Assembly: GCA_031761405.1 (NCBI GenBank)
Contig: JASEVX010000003.1
Location: 64,216,423-64,280,422 of the forward strand
Length of the DNA stretch: 64,000 bases
Reading direction: 5' to 3'
Source: Serripes groenlandicus
Taxonomy: Eukaryota; Mollusca; Bivalvia; Cardiida; Cardiidae
Below, one piece after another: positions 1 through 10,357 of this stretch. The notes beneath the pieces are model-generated. The model was not told where the DNA came from and did no database searches. It saw nothing but the letters and a program-made list of their open reading frames with translations. Positions within the stretch are counted from its first letter, which is position 1; each line of letters opens with the position of its first letter. Both the position numbers and the translations under genes were made by a program.

Positions 1-59
1 AAAAAGGTATTATAAGAACATAAACATTTGTCCTTAGTTTATCTAAAGCTGAAACAGAA

Positions 60-122
60 AACCATTGAAATATCATCAGTTGCAGAGGCGTCAGAGAGCG
101 TCTGAATGCAAGAAAGGGTTAA
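60..122 (-). mobile_element. TTAA MITE head fragment
   Basis: TTGCAGAGGCGTCAGAGAGC to AAGAAAGGGTTAA; the left part is decayed. Confidence 0.75.
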
Positions 123-194
123 AAGTCAACAAGAAATCAAACATTACATCCTTGTCTTATCCTCAGATATTTTTATTTTTTTCCCCTCTCCCAG

Positions 195-216
195 AAAAAG
201 CTCTCTTGTCATAATG
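195..216 (+). other. Splice-like island
   Basis: A strong polypyrimidine acceptor (ttttcccctctcccag), 22 bases, then gtaggt. Probably chance; it carries no protein signal. Confidence 0.12.
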
Positions 217-410
217 GTAGGTCATTATGCCCTATTAACTAACAGAGAAAACCATTAACTTGTGACATTATAATGAAAGGTGGTCCAGCGCAAAAAACAT
301 CACTTTAATCAGTTCCTTGATAAGTGAAGTTTCTCTCCCAAACTCTTGCCACATCAACAGATAATTGGGCCATGTCACGCGAAAACAAACCTTGGAGGCA
401 ATACACTCTT

Positions 411-578
411 TTACCACACACAGACGCTATCTGACGCCTCTGCAGCAGACTACTTTAAAACAGTATGGTAAAAGGATACACTCTGCTCCTAATGAGCAAT
501 TATTTTTCTTTTCCCATGTTTTCAGAAGTCATCTGCTGCAGATGCATTAAATTGAGTCAGTAAGTGGGAAAGGGTTAA
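411..578 (+). mobile_element. TTAA MITE, degenerate
   Basis: Head CAGACGCTATCTGACGCCTC at left, GTGGGAAAGGGTTAA at right; the left terminus is decayed. Shares its right TTAA with the next copy. Confidence 0.8.
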
Positions 579-801
579 ACCCTTGCCCATGTATCTAAGA
601 CGCTTTCCAATCCCTCTGCAGCAGACAGCTTTTGAAATCATTGTGACAAAAGGAGAATGAGCAATTTCACCATTTGCCAATGATTTCATGTTAGTTTATC
701 AAATAATCATACACCATTTAAAGAGTTTTGCCATATTTTTGGACTTGATAATTATTGCATGGTCGTCTGCTGCAGATTTGTTGTAAGTGGGAAAGGGTTA
801 A
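575..801 (+). mobile_element. TTAA MITE, subfamily B-like
   Basis: TTAA at both ends. Hairpin distal arm shortened (GGAGAATGAGCAATTTC). Confidence 0.88.
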
Positions 802-1194
802 TCTGGGACTGGATGCCCTGCACAGAGACTTCCAGTTTGCATGTTTGACTACATGGTGAACAGGAAAGATCCTGATCAGACTGCATGGAGGCAAAGGCTC
901 TTCTGCACCGCCGCTGTTTTCAAAGTTCTGGTTTTAGTGTGACATGATCCAACTTAAGTCTAGTTTATGTAGTGGAACTTGATGATCAAGCTGTTTAGGG
1001 ATTCAATGTCACAACTTTCGTGTAAAATCTACCTTTGACTAGTAAACATGTATGACATTGAATGAATTAAAGAAAGGTCATACAAGTTGAAATCATTGTA
1101 AGACGCGATCTAAATCTCATTTGTCACAAATTGAATTAAAATAATGATCTGCTTGCAAAGTCAGTAACTATCATTTAAATGCTTTTATGACATG
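802..1194. other. No recognisable feature
   Basis: Moderately GC sequence with no repeat match and no convincing exon. Confidence 0.5.
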
Positions 1195-2206
1195 GTTTGA
1201 AGATCTAAGGGTCTTGAGAAGGAGTCTCTTACCATAACACTACAGGGGCGGCAACTCAACCTTTAGATAAAATACAGTGCAACTATAACTTGGTTTGGAT
1301 ATCTGAGGGTCTGGAGGCAGAGTCTCCATTACACTACAGGGGCAGTAACACAACCTTTAGAAAGTACAGTGCACCTATAACTTGGTTTGGATTGATTGGT
1401 TGATTGATTGGGGTTTAACGCGGTTTTTAACAATTTCTCAGTTATATCAAGGCGGCCAGTTCACCTACTCATGCATTTCCTGGTTTTCTCACACCAGTAC
1501 TCCACACAACAATCTTCCCAAGCAACTGGCTGCTTTTCCACATAGACATTAGCCCATTGGTGGAAGACGAATGACGCATGTCGCATTGACTTTTGTCAAT
1601 CGTCGGAAAGAAAGTTGGCTGAGCCGGGATTCGAACTCACAACCCCTGGATTGACAGCCCGCGTCGCTACCGACTGAGCTACCGGGGCTCGCTAACTTGG
1701 TTTGGATATCTGAGGGTCTGGAGGCGGAGTCTCCATTACACTACAGGGGTGGTAACACAACCTTTAGAAAGAACAGTGCACCTATAACTTGGTTTGGATA
1801 TCTGAGGAACAGGAGGGGGAGGACTCTAACCATTACAACACCTTTAAGATAGTACAGTGCACCTATAACTTGGTTTGGATATCTGAGGGTCTGGAGGCGG
1901 AGTCTCTAACCATTACACTACAGGGGTGGTAACACAACCTTTAGAAAGTACAGTGCCTGGAGGCGGAGTTTCTTACCATAACACTTATGGGGAGGTAACC
2001 CAACCTTTAGAAAGTACAGTGCACCTATAACTTGGTTTGGATATCTGAGGAACAGGAGGCGGAGTCTCTAACCATTACACTAAAGGGGTGGTAACACAAC
2101 CTTCAGGTAGTACAGTGCACCTATAACTTGGTTTGGATATCTGAGGGTCTGGAGGCAGAGTCTCTTACCATTACAATATAGGGGTGGTAACACAATCTTT
2201 AGATAC
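1195..2206. repeat. Minisatellite, about 90-bp unit, 8-9 copies, split by a SINE
   Basis: Units run tggtttggatatctgagggt - ctggaggcggagtctc - attacactacaggggtggta - acacaacctttagaaag - tacagtgcacctataact. Clear unit starts lie near 1195, 1290, 1698, 1791, 1871, 2032 and 2127. One unit near 1950 is truncated, and the 1791 unit has lost its middle. A 300-base SINE sits between the second and third clear units. Confidence 0.93.
1393..1692 (-). mobile_element. Full-length tRNA-derived SINE (family S1) with 15-bp target duplication
   Basis: Minus orientation. The tRNA-like head (about 1622-1690) has box A-like GGTAGCTCAGTCGGTAG and box B-like GAGTTCGAATCCC. The central core is GTTTAACGC...AACAATTTCTCAGTTATATCA, and the tail is CAATCAATCAACC. 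It is flanked by TAACTTGGTTTGGAT at 1378-1392 and 1693-1707, which duplicates part of one minisatellite unit. Core resemblance to mollusc Meta-type SINEs is from memory of the family. Confidence 0.93.
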
Positions 2207-2589
2207 ATCACAAATTATACAAGCAAACTTTTTTTTACTCTAACTTGCTATTTAAAGGCATTATCTCTATCTAAATGTTCTCCTATATCATTCACATAAA
2301 TCTAATTTCTATTGCATCACTATTTACATTTAAACATTATTGAATCCAATGTCAATATTAGAAAAAGTGTTAAAAACCAATTTCAGCTTAGACAACTTAT
2401 TTTTTTGATGTATGTGTGTGTGCTCTATCATTTCTTTAATCTCTTACAAGCCGGTTTAAAATATCTGAGTTAGTTTCTAACTAATTTTTAATGTTTATCC
2501 TTTTTCCTCAGATATTTCTAAAGCAGACAATCCTGAATAAACAGTAAAACCTCCATCCTATATCCTGCATCAAACAAGCAGATGAGTTT
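2207..2589. other. No recognisable feature
   Basis: AT-rich sequence with no repeat or exon signal that I trust. Confidence 0.5.
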
Positions 2590-2670
2590 TTAACCCCACT
2601 TTCCCACATAGAACAAATCCGCGGCAGACAACATATGGAAACCATCTATAAATGAGGGTAAGTTTATATC
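2590..2670 (-). mobile_element. TTAA MITE tail fragment, subfamily B
   Basis: TTAACCCCACTTTCCCACATA to CTATAAATGAGGG; the head half is missing. Confidence 0.75.
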
Positions 2671-2871
2671 ATTATGAGCATTTTTTTCAAAAGTAGCCGC
2701 TAAATTAAATTCCTTAAAAGGCATCAATGAAAAATTGCTTAAGATATGAGCCATTCACCTTTTCCTACAATGTTTTCTCGATCTACAAGGCTTAAAAATC
2801 AGCTCTGTATCAATTTGACCACACTTCAACATTTTACAACCTTTTCCTCAAAGTTTTCAAAGCAGTCAACG

Positions 2872-3072
2872 TAAACCCTTTCCCTATACAGAGGCATGTT
2901 GAAGCATTTGCAGCAAACGACTTTTGCTCATGATCAACAGTTTCTCCATTTGCCAAAATGTTCTCACCTTCATTTAATTATTAAAATTAGAAAGAGTAGA
3001 GATTTCCCACAGATTCGGGTAGATATTCTAAAAGTGATCTGCCGTGGATATGTAGTATGCAGGATTGTGTTA
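2872..3072 (+). mobile_element. TTAA MITE, strongly degenerate
   Basis: AAACCCTTTCCCTATACAG start, a decayed hairpin and a decayed tail GATCTGCCGTGGATATGTAG. Abuts the next copy. Confidence 0.65.
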
Positions 3073-3244
3073 ACCCTTTCCCTCATACGAAAATTCTGCA
3101 GCAGACGACTTTGAACATATTTCGACAAAAATAAAAAATCCCTATAATTGAATGGATAACATATGACTAAAAGTGGAAAACATTGTGGCAAAAGGAGAAA
3201 TTGCTCATTTTGAAAGAAAGTGTCTATATGAGGGATCGTGTTAA
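3070..3244 (-). mobile_element. TTAA MITE A, hairpin arm deleted
   Basis: Intact termini. Sequence jumps from AAATTGCTCATTTTGA to AAGAAAGTGTCTATATGAGG, losing the distal hairpin arm and most of the head. Shares TTAA 3241-3244 with the next copy. Confidence 0.9.
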
Positions 3245-3470
3245 CCCTTTCCCTCATATGACAATTCTGCAGCAGACGACTTTGAACATATTTTATCAAA
3301 ACATAGAAAATCTCTATAATTGAACGGATAACCTATGACTAAAAGTGGAAAACATTGTGGCAAAAGGAGAAATTGCACGTTTTGTGCAATTTCTTCTTTT
3401 GTCACTATGTTTTCAAAAAGCCATCTGCTGCAGATGCGTTAGAAAGCGTCTATATGAGGGAAAGGGTTAA
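3241..3470 (-). mobile_element. TTAA MITE A, complete
   Basis: Hairpin loop CACG TTTTGTG. Its right TTAA touches the putative stop codon of the 3471-3545 exon. Confidence 0.95.
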
Positions 3471-3545
3471 TTAATTGGCTGTGGTCTTGGTACACATTTT
3501 TACATGGGGCTCCTCACACTCATCAGGCTTGTAGACGTTTTTCGC
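3471..3545 (-). CDS. Putative terminal exon (24 codons plus TAA), same minus-strand gene
   Basis: Minus strand: acceptor ccaataagtacag, then an open phase-0 stretch beginning AKNVYKPDECEEPHVK and ending MCTKTTAN before TAA. The stop codon occupies 3471-3473, and the TTAA flank of a MITE occupies 3467-3470, so any 3' UTR would start inside mobile DNA. Two Cys and a charged composition suggest real protein, but the family is not recognised. No clear AATAAA was found close downstream on the minus strand. Confidence 0.42.
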   Translation of the reverse strand, partial: AKNVYKPDECEEPHVKMCTKTTAN

Positions 3546-3889
3546 CTGTACTTATTGGCAATCTTCCCACTCATATAAACACCTTGGATGATAAGAAAAA
3601 CATCTTTAGACAACTATGATATCGCTAAGGCAATAAATTATTTAATTTTCGAGGTATTTGGATAACCTTAATGTCATAAACCTACAGCTCTGCACAGAAA
3701 CCAGAGGTAACCAGGTTTACATAGGGTGATTTACATGCATGTTTTGGCAATTGAAAATTGGCCATACTCCTTCAATAAAATCTATACTACAATTGATGAA
3801 ATCTGATTATTCATTGCGTTTTTTAACACAAGAGCTTTCTACGGAACACATGTCACCTTGGAAACATGGATAATAATCCGGAAAATGGA
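3546..3889. other. No recognisable feature
   Basis: Intron-like sequence upstream of the terminal-exon acceptor; no repeat match. Confidence 0.4.
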
Positions 3890-3920
3890 GAACAAAAAAA
3901 AACACACACACACACACACA
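3890..3920. repeat. A-run and (CA)n microsatellite
   Basis: A poly-A tract passes into about nine CA repeats just before the pearl-like element. Confidence 0.9.
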
Positions 3921-3931
3921 GATTACTCAAA

Positions 3932-5347
3932 CAAGAGGGCCATGATGGCCCTGGAATCGCTCACCTGATTTTATTTTTTTCACTTTACCTATAAGCCCCG
4001 GCCATGTTTTTCGACCAATCAACTTGGCTTGAAGGAATCTGATAGAGGGTCATCCAAGGAACATTTCTACAAAATTATTTGAAAATCAGCCGGACACTTT
4101 CGGAGGAGAAGATTTTTTAAGTTTTCACTTTGGCCATAGAAGGCAAAATAGCCCCGCCCGCTGGTGGCCATATTTTTCGACCAATCAACATGGCTTGAAG
4201 GAATCTGATAGAGGGTCACCCAAGGAACATTTCTACACAATTATTTGGAAATCGGCCCGACACTTATGGAGGAGAAGATTTTTTAAGTTTTCACTATAGC
4301 CATAAAAGGCAAAATAGCCCCGCCCCCTGGCGGCCATGTTTTTTGACCAATCAACATGGCTTGAAGGAATCTGATAGAGGATCACCCAAGGAACATTTCT
4401 ACAAAATTATTTGAAAATCGGCCTGACACTTTTGGAGGAGAAGATTTTTTAAGTTTGCACTATAGCCATATAAGGCAAAATAGCCCCACCACCCCTGGTG
4501 GCCATGTTTTTCGACCAATCAACATGGCTTGAAGGAATCTGATAGAGGATCACCCAAGGAACATTTCTACAAAATTATTTGAAAATCGGCCTGACACTTT
4601 CGGAGAAGAAGATTTTTTAAGTTTTCACTATAGCCATATAAGGCAAAATAGCCCCGCCCCCCCTGGCGGCCATGTTTTTCGACCAATCAACATGGCTTGA
4701 AGGAATCTGATAGAGGATCACCCAAGGAACATTTCTACAAAATTATTTGAAAATCGGCCTGACACTTTTGGAGGAGAAGATTTTTTAAGTTTGCACTATA
4801 GCCATATAAGGCAAAATAGCCCCACCACCCCTGGTGGCCATGTTTTTCGACCAATCAACATGGCTTGAAGAAATCTGATAGAGGGTCACCCAAGGAACAT
4901 TTCTACAAAATTATTTGAAAATCGGCCTGACACTTTCGGAGGAGAAGATTTTTTAAGTTTTCACTATAGCCATATAAGGCAAAATAGCCCTGCCCCCCCT
5001 GGCGGCCATGTTTTTTGACCAATCAACATGGCTTGAAGGAATATGATAGAGGGTCATCTAAGGAACATTTCTACAAAATTATTTGAAAATCTGCCAACCA
5101 GTTTGGGAGAAGAAGAATTTTGAAGTTTTTTCGGTTTCGTTGCCATGGAAACCAGAATTTTGCATGGATCCCAAAAATTTGAAGGAATTCTGGTGAGGTT
5201 ATTGAGAGGATGCTTTCTGTGAAGTTTCATCCAAATTGACCCACTGGTTACTGAGGAGAAGAAGTTGACGCACGACGGACGACGCACGACGGACGCCGGA
5301 CAAAAGGCGATCACAATAACTCACCTTGAGCAAAGCTCAGGTGAGCT
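3932..5347 (+). mobile_element. Helentron/pearl-like non-autonomous element with about seven 167-bp repeats
   Basis: Begins CAAGAGGGCCATGATGGCCC (a hairpin), followed by GCTCACCTGA. It ends with the hairpin TTGAGCAAAGCTCA, then GGTGAGCT before an A-run. CTCACCTGA and TCAGGTGAG form subterminal inverted repeats. Between them are units with GACCAATCAACATGGCTTGA near 4010, 4170, 4340, 4510, 4680, 4850 and 5015, then GACGGACG-type sequence. Assignment to the Helentron-related pearl/HINE group is by architecture, not by protein. Confidence 0.75.
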
Positions 5348-5588
5348 AAAAAATATACACGCTAGAGTTATAGTCCTTGCACACTGCATATCAAAGTTAT
5401 CTACATACAAAGTTTGAAGTTGATATATTGGCTACTATGTCAGAAAAGATAAAGAACAAGGGAGATAACTCTATAAATAAGCATGCTAGTTATGGTTCTT
5501 GTGCATCATTCATCTTCAGGCCACAAGCTATCTGCAAACCAGTACAATACAATAATTATTTATTTGTAAATAAATCTAGGCCATAAGT
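5348..5588. repeat. Probable old repeat fragment
   Basis: AGAGTTATAGTCCTTGCACA and GGGAGATAACTCTATAAATA have echoes at 17.9 kb (GGTAGATAACTCC, AGAGTTATATTCCTTG). The family is not identified. Confidence 0.4.
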
Positions 5589-5750
5589 TTAACCCTTTCC
5601 CTCATACGACAATTCTGCAGCAGACGGCTTTGAATGTATTTTGTCAAAACATAGAAAATCTCCGTAATTGAATGGATAACGTTACTATGTTTTCAAAAAG
5701 CCGTCTGCTGCATAAGCGTCAGAAAGCGTCTATATGAGGGAAAGGGTTAA
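5589..5750 (-). mobile_element. TTAA MITE A lacking its hairpin
   Basis: Both TTAA ends present. GAATGGATAAC is joined directly to GTTACTATGTTTTC, a precise loss of the hairpin. Confidence 0.92.
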
Positions 5751-5767
5751 AATGGTTATAAATACGA

Positions 5768-5912
5768 TCAGAAGCAGGATGACTTTTGATAACATTGTGA
5801 CAAAAAGAGAGATTGCTCATTATTAGCAATTTCTCCCTTTGCCATTTTATTTAGCTAGATGATTTCAAAGTCATCTGCTGCAGATTTTTTGTATGAGGGA
5901 AAAGGTGAAAAA
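5768..5912 (+). mobile_element. TTAA MITE, head terminus missing
   Basis: Hairpin GATTGCTCATTATTAGCAAT and tail GTCATCTGCTGCAGATTTTT to GAGGGAAAAGG. Confidence 0.78.
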
Positions 5913-5945
5913 GGTTGTTTGATGTCCTCTCAATCAGGAAAAGGT

Positions 5946-6147
5946 TTAACCCTTTTCCACATAAAACAAAACTGCAGCAGATGACTGATATCTCTATAAA
6001 TGAAAGTATAATTATTGAATCGAGTTGAAAACATTGTGACAAAAAGAGAAATTGCTCAATATGAGCAATTTCTCCTTTTGTCACAATGTTTCCAAAGTCG
6101 TCTGCTGCATAGGCTTCAGAAAGCATCTGTATGTGATTAAGGGTTAA
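5946..6147 (-). mobile_element. TTAA MITE B
   Basis: TTAA at both ends. Hairpin stem around TGCTCAATATGAGCA. Right terminus decayed (GTGATTAAGGG). Confidence 0.88.
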
Positions 6148-6432
6148 ATATCTAATACAAGTCTTGCAAACATTATCTCAAAAAACAACCTCTGGAAAAC
6201 TACAAAAATATGAAACTGATGATTTTTTTACAAACAAGTTGGCATGTTATCTCATCAGTGTGTCTCAGCAGCTTTACTATGATTTTTTTTCTCTCTTCCA
6301 GAAGCCTGCTACAGTAGAGGACACTTTGCACTTTGCAGCAGACATTTCAAGAAAAAGGTTAGTGGGAAAAACTAGCAATTTCTCCTTTTCCAACAATAAT
6401 TTCCTGAAGATATTTCTATATCACACAACTCT

Positions 6433-6678
6433 TTAACCCTTTCCCACATACAACAAATCTGCAGCAGAAGACTTTGAAAACATAGTGACAAAAACCTGAA
6501 CAATCTCCATAGAAGATGGCTTAATTGTTAAATAAAGTTGAAAACATAATTTGTGGCAAAAGGAGAAATTGGCTAAGACTCATCATGAGCAATATCACCT
6601 TAAATGGCAGCAATGTACACTCATAAGTCGTCGGCTGCTCATTGCATCAAAGTATGTCTGCAGGTGGGAAAGGTTTAA
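6433..6678 (-). mobile_element. TTAA MITE B
   Basis: TTAA at both ends. Hairpin degenerate (GGCTAAGACTCATCATGAGC). Confidence 0.85.
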
Positions 6679-7014
6679 ATATCATACCAAATGGTTAAGA
6701 GTTCAGTCATTTCCAAAAATGATCATGTTGTTGGTTTGTTTTTTCTCTCTTGGGAAGACATATTTTGATTTGGAAACATCCATCACATCAAAAAACTTCC
6801 AGAGAGATGATAATCCTGTCTTAAAGATCTACAATGCTTTATATAGACTGCAAAAATCATAGGCAAGGAATTATATATATTACAAATATCAACTGACCCA
6901 TTTTCATTAACAACCAAATTATTCAAAGTTAAATTGTTATTTTTATGCTGTATCCTCTTCTTTTAAGAATGAACAGGGCATTACTTGCTATTTAAGTGAA
7001 ATATATATATCAAA
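6679..7014. other. No recognisable feature
   Basis: AT-rich, no repeat match seen. Confidence 0.4.
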
Positions 7015-7195
7015 TTGATTGATTGTTTCGAGATTTAGGACGCTTTCATCAATTTTTCAGTTATGTATCACGGATTTCCTGGGTGAGTTACCAGTACTAC
7101 TAGTTCATTTATAGACACAAGTACTTCAGTTGTAATGCTAACCCCCCAACCCTGAACGCCAAGGAGGGAAACCATTACGACCATTTTTAATGTAT
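7015..7195 (-). mobile_element. Degenerate SINE (family S3)
   Basis: Tail TTGATTGATTG, a decayed core, then CCTGGGTGAGTTACCAGTAC and CCCTGAACGCCAAGGAGGG, shared with copies at 25.8, 33.6, 38.7 and 59.1 kb. Confidence 0.75.
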
Positions 7196-7250
7196 TTGGA
7201 CAACGCTGCAAAGGCGTCAGAAAGCATCTACATGAGGCACAGTTGAATTA
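7196..7250 (-). mobile_element. TTAA MITE head fragment
   Basis: CTGCAAAGGCGTCAGAAAGC to ATGAGGCACAGTTGAATTAA. Confidence 0.65.
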
Positions 7251-7262
7251 ATACGTTGAGAC

Positions 7263-7474
7263 TTAACCCTTTCCCACATACAATATATCAGCAGCAGATG
7301 ACATTAGAAACAACTACTCCAGATATGGAAAATCTCTAGAAATAAAGGTATCATTACTGAAAAAAAGTTGAAAACATTGTGTCAACACCTAGCAAATTCT
7401 CTTTTTGTCACAATGTTTTCAAAAATTGCAGCTGTAGAAGCGTCAAAATGTGTCTATAGGTGGGAAAGGGTTAA
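7263..7474 (-). mobile_element. TTAA MITE B
   Basis: TTAA at both ends. One hairpin arm shortened (GTCAACACCTAGCAAATTC). Confidence 0.88.
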
Positions 7475-7564
7475 GCATGCACCAGAAATGACTAAAATCT
7501 GACCAATAGATGACTCCAAAACTTTATTTCTCCATACATGGCAGGGGATAAAGAACAGAAATAG

Positions 7565-7771
7565 TAAACCCTTTTCTGCAGCAAACGACTTTGAACATAT
7601 TTTGCCAAAAAAATAGAAAAATCTACATAATTGAATGGATAACCTAAGACTAAAACTAGAAAACATTGTGGCAAAAGGAGAAATTGCTCGTTTTGAGCAA
7701 TTTCTCCTATTGTCACTATGTTTTCAAAAAGCCATCTGCTGCAGAGGCGTCAGAACTTAGGAAAGGTTTAA
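7565..7771 (-). mobile_element. TTAA MITE A
   Basis: Left terminus decayed (TAAACCCTTTTCTGCAGC), hairpin loop CTCGTTTTGAG, right end GGAAAGGTTTAA. Confidence 0.85.
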
Positions 7772-8003
7772 AGCTATTTTGGCAAAGGTATAGATAATAT
7801 CTATAAATGAAAGTGGCAAAAGGGAGAAGAGTATTAATTACTCAGCGGATTGATTAGAAAACATTCACTATAGCACCTCACAATACAAGTTCAAACATAA
7901 ACAGAGATCAATTTCAATCAAGATAAGAAGATCCATGGTATAGCATGATAAATATCTTAAAGACATAGTTTGGCACTGTCTCTCTTTTATTTAATGCCAA
8001 GTG

Positions 8004-8208
8004 TAACCCTTTCTCAAATGCAGACACTTTTTGAGGAATTTGATGCAGGGCACTTTCGAAAACAAAAGGAGATTATCATTGCTGCAATTTTCAACTTTTT
8101 TCATTAATTAATTGCACTTTCATTAATTTTATTTAGATTTTTCTTTGATGATCTTAAAAGTTTTCAATGTTGTCTGCTGCAAATTTGTTGTGCATGGGAA
8201 AGGGTTAA
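8004..8208 (+). mobile_element. TTAA MITE, degenerate
   Basis: TAACCCTTTCTCAAATGCAG start; tail TGTCTGCTGCAAATTTGTTG and GGGAAAGGGTTAA. Confidence 0.8.
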
Positions 8209-8274
8209 GCCTACAAGACATTATCACATCTGTCAGTCAGAAGTCCATATACAGAGACTTAGCTTTAACCCTTT

Positions 8275-8494
8275 CCCACATACGACAATTCCGAAGCAGA
8301 CGACTTTGAACAGATTTTGTCAAAAAATGGAAAATCTCTTTAATTGAATGGATAACCTATCGACTAAAATGGAAAATATTGTCGTGAAAGGAGAAATTGC
8401 TTGTTTTGAGTAATTTCTTCTTTTGTCACTATGTTTTCAAAAAGCCGTCTGCTGCAGAGGTGTCAGAAAGCATTTATATCAGGGACAGGATTAA
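8275..8494 (-). mobile_element. TTAA MITE A/B hybrid ends
   Basis: Left terminus reads CCCACATACGACAATT, mixing the B TIR with the A tail. Hairpin loop CTTGTTTTGAG. Confidence 0.88.
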
Positions 8495-8570
8495 GGAGGA
8501 GAAGTAAATGTTTGTAGGAAAATGTGAACAGACAGACGAAGACGAACGGTGAGTGATCATAATAGCTGAT
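8495..8570 (+). mobile_element. Pearl-like 3'-end fragment
   Basis: AGACGAAGACGAACGGTGAG and TGATCATAATAGCTGA resemble the 3' end of the 3.9-5.3-kb element. It lies right of a MITE TTAA. Confidence 0.4.
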
Positions 8571-8589
8571 AGGAACACGGGGAAGAATT

Positions 8590-8857
8590 TAGTGCTCCTT
8601 TTTCTACAATGTTTTCAAAAGCGGTTTGCTACATAAGTTGTCTGTATTATTGAAAGGTTTGATAATCATTGTTTTGAGTTATTTTTGTGAGGCATCTGCT
8701 TGCGGACAACATCAGTGACAAAAAGCACTGTGCAAACTTAGGGGCCATCATGCCAATGCCGTGCATGGTTCATCTCATTTACTGAAATTCTAAAATGGCA
8801 ATAATTCATACAGTCGTCTGCTGTACATCCATCAAATTAGGTCTGCAAGTGGGAGCA
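8590..8857. mobile_element. TTAA MITE fragments
   Basis: TCTACAATGTTTTCAAAAGC (about 8605) and GTCGTCTGCTGTACATCC to AGTGGGA (about 8814-8857) are end remnants of decayed copies. Confidence 0.5.
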
Positions 8858-9011
8858 GACGACTTTGAACACATCTTATCAAAAACACAGAAACTTACTT
8901 ACTGACAAAAGTTGAAATCATTGTGACAAAATGAGAAAATTGCTCACAATGTTTTCAAAAGTCGTCTGCTGCAGAGGCGTCAGCAAACGTCTATAAGTGG
9001 GAAAGAGTTAA
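8856..9011 (-). mobile_element. TTAA MITE, left terminus missing
   Basis: Starts inside the element at GAGCAGACGACTTTG; right end GTGGGAAAGAGTTAA. Distal hairpin arm lost. Confidence 0.8.
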
Positions 9012-9098
9012 TTCTTAACTAATGTAAACGATATATTCCTCCAAATATAAATCTCGACCTAAACAATAAATTTCAGACATTAAACTAGATAAACATAC

Positions 9099-9155
9099 CT
9101 TAGTAACTCCTAAATCCAAGTTCAACAATTCGATAAATGTTATTTTTTGACACAA
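9099..9155 (-). CDS. Putative 57-bp exon (19 codons), same minus-strand gene
   Basis: Minus strand: acceptor gtgctctgag (weak pyrimidine tract), open stretch LCQKITFIELLNLDLGVTK, donor gtatgt. Phase 0 on both sides, so it could follow the 30.1-kb exon. It lies in a 300-base island between MITE copies. Product not recognised. Confidence 0.33.
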
Positions 9156-9326
9156 CTCAGAGCACAAACTATTTAATATATTTCCTCATAGAAATTAGTT
9201 TTGACCTCTCAGAAATATATACTGAAACCAAAATGAAGGACAATGAAATAAAAGGAATAACCATTTCCTACATACAAGTAGTCTGTGTGGCACAGGTGGA
9301 CTATTTGGCAACCATTGAGACAACAA

Positions 9327-9525
9327 TTAACCCTTTCCCTCATATAGACGCCTCTGCAGCAGACAGCTTTTTGAAAACATTGTGACAAAAGAAGAAATTG
9401 CACAAAACGTGCAATTTCTCCTTTTGCCACAATGTTTTCCACTTTTTGTCATGGATTTTCTATGTTTTGACAAAATACGTTCAAAGTCGTCTGCTGCAGA
9501 ATTGTCGTATGAGGGAAAGGGTTAA
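9327..9525 (+). mobile_element. TTAA MITE A with spacer deletion
   Basis: Perfect termini. The GGTTATCCATTCAATTATAG spacer is missing after TTTTTGTCAT. Confidence 0.93.
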
Positions 9526-9815
9526 AGGAGTCTCTTTCAATGAAAAACAAGAGCACTGCATACGGCACAGACGCTCGACTGATAGGGAGGGAAAAAAAAA
9601 AAAAAAATGAGCTAAACAAAAAACCTTAACCGGACGCCCACGCTGCCGCCACCGACGCCAGGGTCATGACAATAACTCTCGTTTTTTTCAAAAGTCGAGC
9701 TAATAAAATTACTGAAAAGACATTATGGCAAAAGGAGCGATATATCAATTTAAAAAAAATCAAGTCTTCTTCTCCAGATACGTTAAAATTGTAACGCCTA
9801 CGTATGGGAAAGGGT
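9526..9815 (-). mobile_element. TTAA MITE interrupted by a 154-bp pearl-like element
   Basis: TCTCTTTCAATGAAA at left and ATAAAATTACTGAAAAGACA at right are adjacent in intact copies. The right end CGTATGGGAAAGGGTTTA is decayed. Confidence 0.7.
9548..9701 (+). mobile_element. Minimal pearl-like element (154 bp) inside a MITE
   Basis: Starts CAAGAGCACTGC, has subterminal CGCTCGACT, and ends with AAAGTCGAGCT before an A-rich flank. ACGCCCACGCTGCCGCC and ACCGACGCCAGGGTCATGAC resemble the 3' part of the 36-kb element, but there is no internal tandem array. It includes a 16-base A-run (9592-9607). MITE sequence flanks both sides. Confidence 0.7.
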
Positions 9816-9904
9816 TTATAATCTGGAAAACTGAAAACATTTAATCTGATCTGCTCATTACAGTCATCAGCTTATAATGAGTAACAGTAGACCATAAATG
9901 GTAA

Positions 9905-10132
9905 TCAACCCTTTCCTATATCCCTTTCCCACATACAACAAATTTTGCGGCAGATGACTTTGAAAATGTCACGGCCAAATTGTGAAAAATCTCTATTATT
10001 GAAAGTATAATCAATGAAAAGAGTTGAATACATTGTGGCGAAAGGAGAAATTGCTCACGGTTTATTAACACATTTTTTTCAAAAATCATCTGTCAGACAT
10101 ATAAGCATAAAAATGCCTCTCAAAAGGGTTAA
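9905..10132 (-). mobile_element. TTAA MITE B, head decayed
   Basis: CCCTTTCCCACATACAACAA start. Shares TTAA 10129-10132 with the next, oppositely oriented copy. Confidence 0.82.
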
Positions 10133-10357
10133 CCTTTACCCTCATATAGGCGCTTTCCGACGCCTCTGTAGCAGACAGCTTTTTAAAAACATAGTGACAA
10201 AAGAAATCGCTCAAAACAAGCAATTTCTCCTTTTGCCACAAATTGTCTTCCACTTTTAGTCATAGGTTATCCATTTAATTATAGAGATTTTCTATTTTTT
10301 GACAAAATATGTTCAAAGTCGTCTGCTGCAGAATTGTCGTATGATGGAAAGGGTTAA
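10129..10357 (+). mobile_element. TTAA MITE A
   Basis: TTAA at both ends, hairpin loop CTCAAAACAAG (one mismatch). Confidence 0.92.

Noticed and set aside
1620..1692. tRNA gene on the minus strand
   Set aside because: It has good A- and B-box-like sequence but is the head of a SINE with core, tail and target duplication. The acceptor stem does not close properly.
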